The notes under the pieces: generated by a model
What the model was told of the DNA's origin: nothing
What the model saw: the letters and a program-made list of their open reading frames with translations, nothing else
The model's database searches: none
Shown here: positions 57,286 to 64,000 of the stretch, piece after piece
Numbering within the stretch: position 1 is the first letter of the stretch
How the letters are laid out: every line of letters starts with the position of its first letter
Made by a program: the position numbers and the translations under genes
Source of the DNA: Paraphaeosphaeria minitans
Lineage: Eukaryota > Ascomycota > Dothideomycetes > Pleosporales > Didymosphaeriaceae
Length of the DNA: 64,000 nt
Assembly: GCA_015832175.1 (NCBI GenBank)
Contig: WJXW01000010.1
Span: 434,001 to 498,000, forward strand
Direction of reading: 5' to 3'

Positions 57286-57803
57286 ACTCCTGACGGGCGA
57301 AAGCTCCCACAAAGCATCGAGAGAGGGGTTTAGCGTTTGAAAATGTGCCTTTGATAGTTCACCCATGACAGGGTTTTGACGCAAAATCCCGCACAAAGGC
57401 AAAATAGCCAAATGCAGAATCCCGTGTGCAGCACGTCACTGGGGCACAGCGTGTAGCAAAGAACCTTTAGTGCCCTGCGTCAACCCCAAGACAAGCTACG
57501 TGAAGGGCGACAGGAAGAAGAGGGTACATAGCATTATGATGCGTTCATATACCAAGATCAGAGATAAATCTGCTTTCCCCATCCAATGCACCATTGTCAG
57601 TAGTCTTTCTAGTCTGCTTTTACATGGTTGCTTCGTCTACGTTTGCCTTCGTGCACCTGCTCGCAGACCACCTCACAATCTTTCAAACCATGGTTTTCAC
57701 AGTCACGTGTCCGGAAGATGCTTGCATCGTCCAGCCAGATTGTGTTCTCGCCAGAGAAACACCAGTACCCCGAACATGGTTATCATACCTTCCCACCTCC
57801 TCG
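57286..57803. other. Convergent 3' region
   Basis: Between the permease and the uncertain minus-strand membrane protein. No gene. Confidence 0.5.
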
Positions 57804-58516
57804 TCAGAATAGATATCCCCTGGATCTGCATACTTCGCCTTTTCCTTCATCAGCAGGACACCACAACCAACCACACACCCAACTTAAACAAGCAAATTCG
57901 CTGCCGCGGAAGCTTACGCGCCTCACCCCGCGGTACGTCCTAGCAGACTCGTGTGCCGAAGGATGATAAAGGGGCAGCGAGGAAGATTTGGTGCGAGTCA
58001 AGATATATATTGTTGATGCGCGAACGGTGTCATCTAGATTTGTTTGCAGGTGGAAGGTGAGTGTCTTTGGGCCAGAGGAGCCGGCGTCGATGGATTTAAG
58101 ACCGAGCACGATGCCTGGGACGTATGTGTTCTCAAGGACGATGGCACCAATGATGACGGGAATGCCTAAGATTAGAGTCGGCGTCACAGTAGCTGTGGTG
58201 ATGAGAAGTTCGTTGGGAGCTTTCGCCATGATGGAGACAAGATAGAAAGGAAGATCTGCGATAGCAAGTAACGGCAGGACTAGAGCCGGATTGCCTTGTG
58301 TAGCTACCATAGATGCTACCGCAATCAAATAATATACCTGGTAGGTATTGCACGGTACATGCTCGGTCGAGCGGACATGGACAATGAGTGCATTACCTTT
58401 CGTGGATCTAGTGGATGTCCTACCGTATTGGCCGCCGGGTCCGCATCGCCCCATAGAGTGAGGGCTGCAAAGCGAACATACCTCGAGAATAATCCTAGCG
58501 ACTGCAAAGCCAGCAT
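57804..58516 (-). CDS. Uncertain small multi-pass membrane protein
   Basis: Tentative 208-aa model with exons 58516-58424 and 58337-57804 (GTAGGA...CCAG). The spliced start reads RFAALTLWGDADPAANT/VYYLIAVASMVATQG, and two long hydrophobic stretches follow (LPLLAIADLPFYLVSIMA; LILGIPVIIGAIVLEN). I do not recognise the family. The unspliced minus frame is also open over this region, and the C-terminal ~60 residues look less protein-like, so the 3' end may be wrong. It would lie 165 bp downstream of the coiled-coil gene on the same strand. Confidence 0.35.
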
Positions 58517-58681
58517 CTTCTAAAGCAGCTCTGATAGGTAGTGAAGCCCCCGAACATTCCTTTCGCTCATCACCGATTTTCCATTCGACTCCATTTACCA
58601 AAGTCCAATGCCCGTTAGCCATAGAAGTAGACTCAAGGTCGCAGATCCGCTTACATTGAAAACAATTGCGAGACTGACTGG

Positions 58682-60688
58682 TTACCACTGTGGCTGCTCC
58701 TGCTTGAGCATGAGCCATCCGTTGTCATCGTGTTCAAGAGGACACATAAAGTCCTGACATCCAGCACGCAGGATGTGCATCTGGGAACACTTCCAACGAT
58801 GACACCTCTCATCGCTCATATTGCCTTGGCATTGTGTTAGTGTATCGTTTATATTTCAAATTCGCTAGATCGGCTTACAGTTCTGGCAGCGACTGTTCGA
58901 GTCGCAAGTGACGTTCCGGGCAAAGCACTCAATGCAAGGGAGTACAAGCCTCGGTAGCTTGGTATGATCACTCGGAATGATGAGGTGAGCCGCACCTTTC
59001 AGCTGTTGGTGATTCTCAATCTTGTAGAGAGCCTTGGAGGCAACCTCGAGCCTCTTCTCAGTATGCTTAAGATCGTTGCGCATACGATCACAGCTCGAAG
59101 TTTTCTCGCGAAGCTGAGAGTCCAGGTCCTTAGCCTGCTTCTTGAGAGGTTGAATCTCCTATAAGACGTGAGTAGTATACCCAATGCGATGCGTTGAAGT
59201 ACTTGCCGTCTTCAGGTGCTCAATTACATCAAGCAGCTTCTCTTCAGTGTCCTGAGCATCGCGGAGCAGTTTTTCGAACTTCTTTCTGCTCATTGTTAAA
59301 GCGAGAAGCCCCCCTATGGGCCGCTTGAATAGACCTACAGCTTCTTCTCCCTCGCATTCTGAGTATCGACTAGATTATCCGCCCGCTGCTGGTGGTCCGT
59401 CACCTTGGTCTTGCTACGGGCAAGCGACTCCTTCAACTCTCCAACCTCCTGCTCCTTGAATATAATAATCTGCTTCAGTTGACCATTATCCGCTTCAGTC
59501 TTGTCGATCTCCGTACGAAGGTAGTCAGCCTCAGCTTGGAGCTTCTCGCACCGCTCACGCATGTTATCCAAGTCCGCAATTTGCTTCTTCAGAGATTCAT
59601 TCTCGAGATCCTTGATAAGCACTTCGGCTTCCTTTTGGCGCATGTCCCGATGCATCATGGCTTTGTGGTCCTTATTGACCTGGAGGCGGTAACGAAGCTC
59701 ATCCAGTTCGGTGGAACAGTCACCCTTAGCCTGGTGGCGTTGAGTCCAGTCACGCTCGAGGGATGCAAGCTTTGTCTGAGCTTCCATCTTTTCTCTCTTA
59801 AGGGTTGCCTGAGCTTCCATATTCTCTCTCTTAAGAGTTGCCATCTGGTCAATAACGGTGTCCCAGACCTGAGGAGTGCAGCGAATCATGGGTTCATCGA
59901 CCGAAAGATGGAAAGCGGACTCGTGGTCCTTGTAGCGTGGAATGAGCTTATCTTCCGTCGTAAGGAGACCAAAAGCAGGCGTTTCAGAACGTGGCGGGCT
60001 GACATGGCCTTGCACAGGAGAAGAAGATGCCGTATCGATGCCAACCAAAGTCTGCGACGGAGACTCGACCCGATGTTCCAGCTGTGCACCCATGGGTTGA
60101 TTGGGGATCACCTCCCATTCAGGTAGGGCCTCAGTATCCATCTTGGACATCTCCGCAATGAGGTCGTCCATCTTACTCATAGCAGCCTTGTCGTAGCCAT
60201 GGTTCTTCGTCGGGGTCGGCTCTGACGAAACAAGAGTTTCAAGGTGACGCTTCCCTTCGGATGCCCAGTGGGGGACTTGACCAGAAGCAGCGGCATCCGC
60301 GCTTGCCGTGCGAAGAGCGGGATAGTCGCAGGCGGGAGTCACTGTGGTGGACGCGCTGTCGCCGAGGGAGGTCGGGGTGGATCGGTCATTGGCGACTTCG
60401 AGCGCTTTAGTTCTTGCCGCTGGGCGCAGAGTTTACAGTGCCAGTAAGTGACAAATGCTACTCACCTGGAACGAGAGGCTTCGGTGGGATAGCCCATGCC
60501 TTCTTGGACTTCATAAGTCCAGCCAGGCTAGCAAAGCTATCGCTCGACACCTGTCGTGGCTTGTTTGTCACCATCTTGTCGGCAGTTCGAGACTCCGAGC
60601 TTTCTGAGCCGGCAGCTACGTGTGTACCTGATTGTAATAGATTCGGAGCACCTGCGAGGTCGAGGAGGTTCTTTTCGGCAGCTGTCAT
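58682..60688 (-). CDS. Coiled-coil protein with C-terminal Cys-rich zinc-finger-like domain
   Basis: Protein of 601 aa, function unknown. Exons are 60688-60466, 60419-59339, 59285-59207, 59158-58879 and 58824-58682. The N-terminal ~260 residues are disordered. A long coiled coil follows (about 265-510: LKRENMEAQATLKREKMEAQ, LKKQIADLDNMRERCEKLQA, LKHTEKRLEVASKALYKIEN). The C-terminus has closely spaced cysteines: CIECFARNVTCDSNSRCQNC, then CHRWKC and ending EQPQW, probably zinc-binding. Intron 3 is GC-AG (ACG|GCAAGT...TATAG); no GT donor keeps the frame. The other introns are canonical. Confidence 0.8.
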
Positions 60689-62300
60689 ATTGAGGTCACC
60701 GTAGCGCTTGTGGGTTGTCTTTATTAGTGATAGCGTGGGACGGCACACGAGGGTGCTGCCTAAGTGAAAGACGCAAGTCTGGACGAAAATGCGGCAATCT
60801 TGAGTGAAGGCGATAGGGCCAGAGCAGGTTTGTCGCTTTCGAGGAAGGAGCGTTTCGGTCGGCCAAGGGCAGGCGAAGGCGGTCGTTCAGTCTCAAAGCA
60901 GCAAGTACGATATGGCTATATACAGCATCAAAAGAACAGTATGGGTGCCTTGTCGTCTGACTGAGTACCAGTTGTCGATGGTATGGTAATGCAGACCTCA
61001 TTCATTGTGTCCCAGATATACAGGTTCTGTGCCTACTAGGCTTGAATTGATACGTAACTGTGAATGCGACGGTGCAAGAGCAAATGAGCGTGTCAGGATG
61101 GTAGCTCATATAGGGGGTTGGAAGAGAAGTTTCCTGTACGCCCCCCTGGCTGCGTGGAGGGCGGAAACGATGAACCCCGGAGAATGGTTTGTGGGTTCTT
61201 GCCAGACTATGACTAGACCTTGGATGTTATCGGGACGTACTGGGCTCACTTACTATATCTTAACAAGATTCTACAATTCTATCTGCATAGATGCGGATGT
61301 CTGCGGTCGGTATGTTAGGACGGAAGGCTGCTACTTACTCAATCTTGAAAACAAAGTCATCAGGTTAGGCTAATAAATACGCCCGTCATTCCTGTCTTTC
61401 TTCCACTTGTCAATTTCGACAAATAAGATCAATGATACGCGCACTACACATCTTCGGCTACACGTACGGACCCGACCAACCAAGGAATATTTCAACTCTG
61501 GTAGAACGTATCCGATATATCACTTGTCGGGAGTCCATCACCTAGTAGCTTAACGCTTTTCCCATCGACGGAATACTGCGCTGTTACAACATGCACTATC
61601 CGGATGCGCATTCTGGACGGAATACCACTGTAAATAGACTGATGCAAAAATTGCCAAGTATGCTGCTTTGGGGCGAAGAAGGCCGTACTTTTCGCCTAAG
61701 CTGTCGGATGGATTGGAAGGTCTTTCAAGAAGGAGGTCAGGTTGATTACGGTGCCATGTGCGGAACATCGGGTGGTCTAATGAAGAGATTTAGGGCTTTT
61801 TGGAGATTGGGGAAATTCGTGAGTGGGAAAGGTTGGTGGGATTGGCACAGCAGCCTTGCTCTCGTCTTCCTAGTCACTCAGACCTTGGATAGCCATTTCC
61901 GCTTATATATTGTTGAGACCGCTTGGGGGTGGTCTGGGCGCGAAATGCATTAAATTGAACCTTGGGAGTCTCTCAGAAGGCTTTTGTGCCGCAACGCGTC
62001 AATATACTTGGCTAGAGTTGTTGATGGCTGTCCGACGTGGAAAGGACTACCTACCTACGATGTCCCGACTTCGGAACTTTCGCCCCCACTTACCTAGGTA
62101 CCTAACTGAGGACACCATTGCCACTAGCCGATAACCCAACGCGACATGCCACATCTCTCCTTTCTGCGACCTGGACATAAATCACATGTCACTATGACTC
62201 AGATCAGGCAACAGCTGCGTTCATAGAGAAGCTGCTGTGCCCAAGAATTCTATTCCACTCAATCCAAATTCCTACATTCCTCACCAGCAATGGTACAGCA
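60689..62300. other. Divergent intergenic region
   Basis: Between the coiled-coil gene and the Hsp70-like gene. Frames up to about 120 codons exist (for example 61591-61953) without recognisable features. Confidence 0.5.
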
Positions 62301-64000
62301 ATGTCGAAAACTAGGAACACTCTTACAAGCGGGATATGCGGATGGGGAATGGGCACACTTTTATTACTCGTTCTTCTCGGGCTGGCCTTACCACAATCTG
62401 CAGATGCACGTCCAGTTGAAGATTCAAGTGATTCTAATCCTCCGATAATTGGTATCAGTATTGGGAACTCACAGTCGTCTGTGGGAGCCAAAATGTAAGA
62501 TTTCGCAGCATGAGTTGCATTGTAATGGCAAACCTGATTGTGCTAACAAATCCCAAGAAATAATACAATCCACATCATACCGGACAAGTACGGCAATCTT
62601 GCTATCCCGTCGGTGGTATCTTTCAAGGAAGCTGGTGAAGCGGTGGTGGGCCAAGACGCACTAGACATTCTACTTTCGCACCCTGAACAATCAGTCACTG
62701 GGTTCAAGAGGCTGCTGGGCAAAACTTATGAACAAGGTGGGGGTTTTTTCGACGAAGCGCACTACAAAATCATTTTTAAGACGAATGGAACGCCAGCCAT
62801 CGAAATACCCCTCGCATCTGGGAGTGTAGAATTCTATCCCATGAAGATTTTAGCGCTTGTGATACATGAACTGAAGACTATGGCGGAGAAATTCCTCGGA
62901 GAGAAGATTAAAGAAGCGGTAGTGACCATACCGGCCAGCTTCGACAGCGACCAACGGGTATGTTTCCGATAGGATCAATTCAGGGCTTTTCGCTAATATT
63001 GACAACTCTCAGGCTGATTTCAAAGAGACCAGTAGCACCACTGCACTTGATCTAGTTCATGTAATGAACGAGCCGACAGCTGCTAGTATGGCTTACAATC
63101 TAGACCAAGATTACAAGCAGGAGAAATACGTCCTAGTCTACAATCTTGATGGAACCACCTTCGACGCAACTGTAGTGTATATCGAGGATGGCGTACACGA
63201 GATATATGGAACTGCCAGAAGTGAGAACGTAAGCAGCAGCAGCAAGCATGTCAGCTCGAGTCAGCTGGCTCGTCTGCACTCCGATTTGCAAGGGGCCAGC
63301 TTCCAAGAGGTGAATGATCGTCCAGAAGGCAACAGCCCTTAGAAGTTCCTAGACCTCTGCATGTGCTAACATTTTTGAAACCCAGGAAAACAACACTGTG
63401 CTTGGCTTTTCGGCTTCAAGGAAAGATCAAGTTCCTCTACTGAACACAGATGCTGGAAGGGACGAAATAATTCCAGCAGAGGTTCGTGTGCGTCCCCAAT
63501 GAAGATAAAATGCACTTCAGCTCAGCGCAATTTACTCATATTACAGGAATTTATTGACTCTTTCAATGTCGAACAAGCTCTCCAAGTCGTCGACCGGGCT
63601 CTTCGAGAGGAGAACCTCACAATCTATGACATCACTGACATCGTGCCCAGTGGTGATTCGGCACGCATCCCGAAGCTTCGTTCTCGACTACTGGAACATT
63701 TTCCTCATAAGCTACCCGTTCACGAGAACATTGATCCAAGGCTCATTACCACCTACGGCGCTGCAAGACAAGGCTCCCATCTATACAACGACCACCCAAC
63801 CATTTGTTGCATCAGAGATGCGACACTTTGGCAGCTGGGTACGTTTGATGTTTCTTGCACGATGTTTTCACCCATTTAATCCAACACAGGCGTCGAAACT
63901 GCAGGTGGCATCATGAGCACGGTGGTAAAACGAGGAACCCCGATTCCGACCAAGAAGTCAAACATCTTTACCACCACGACCGACAACCAGACTTCGATAG
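62301..64000 (+). CDS. Degenerate BiP/Kar2-like Hsp70, cut by right edge
   Basis: Hsp70-like protein with an ER-type leader, incomplete at the right edge. Exons are 62301-62494, 62558-62957, 63013-63309, 63386-63487, 63547-63838 and 63890 onward, in phase. The N-terminal leader ([19 protein letters not shown]) suits ER entry. Clear Hsp70 pieces are [60 protein letters not shown] and [21 protein letters not shown]. Nucleotide-binding motifs are damaged: the first phosphate loop is [10 protein letters not shown] (usually GIDLGTTYS), and DLGGGTFD has become NLDGTTFDA. About 100 residues of ATPase lobe II are replaced by a short unrelated stretch. It is probably not a working ATPase: a divergent paralogue or early pseudogene. 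Confidence 0.78.

Noticed and set aside
57804..58718. Single unspliced 304-codon minus-strand protein
   Set aside because: Its start overlaps the last exon of the coiled-coil gene, and the middle looks like an intron; a shorter spliced model is offered instead at low confidence.

Overview
The window is nuclear DNA of a filamentous ascomycete (Pezizomycotina). Nearly every gene is split by short introns of about 45-110 nt, with CTAAC/CTGAC-like branch points just before the acceptor. The gene families (PTH11-like receptor, DUF1996, DUF4360, AA9 LPMO, fungalysin M36, RTA1-like, Zn2Cys6 factor) are typical of that group. A dothideomycete is my best guess from overall family content, but this is inference. 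No rRNA, tRNA, CRISPR array or prokaryotic operon was seen. All exon joins below were deduced by hand from reading frame, splice sites and family similarity.

Layout. 0-10.6 kb: a PTH11-like receptor cut by the left edge, a secreted alpha/beta hydrolase, an amidase, a secreted DUF4360 protein, methionine sulfoxide reductase A, a minisatellite, and a GFA-domain protein. 12-24 kb, all on the minus strand: an MFS transporter, a MARVEL protein, a DUF1996 protein, an RGG-tailed fungal protein and a Zn2Cys6 factor. 24.9-29.5 kb is a decay island: an RTA1-like pseudogene split by a 601-bp hAT-type MITE with a clean 8-bp target duplication, a foldback repeat, and an ADP-ribosylglycohydrolase gene with four single-base frameshifts. 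29.5-37.5 kb: an Sqt1-like WD40 ribosome-assembly chaperone, a peroxisomal (SKL-ending) acyl-CoA ligase whose ATG is split by an intron, and a large AlkB-like dioxygenase with zinc ribbons. 38-49 kb: a gutted alcohol-dehydrogenase pseudogene, an AA9 polysaccharide monooxygenase, a glycine-zipper protein and a single-pass membrane protein. 49.8-64 kb: an M36 metalloprotease, a TauD-like dioxygenase lacking its distal iron histidine, a purine-cytosine permease, a poorly resolved membrane protein, a coiled-coil/Cys-rich protein, and a degenerate BiP-like Hsp70 running off the right edge.

The genes do not form an obvious pathway or secondary-metabolite cluster. Loose themes are secreted saprotrophic functions (LPMO, M36, DUF1996, DUF4360, esterase-like hydrolase), nutrient scavenging (amidase, sulfonate dioxygenase-like, purine-cytosine permease) and housekeeping (Sqt1, MsrA). 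The divergent TauD-like/permease promoter carries tandem GTCACGTG (CDEI/Cbf1-type) sites. I found no complete novel multi-gene system. The best leads are the hAT MITE insertion, the degenerate ER-type Hsp70, the TauD-like protein without its histidine, and several unusual exon structures (split start codon, 7-nt first exon, GC-AG introns).
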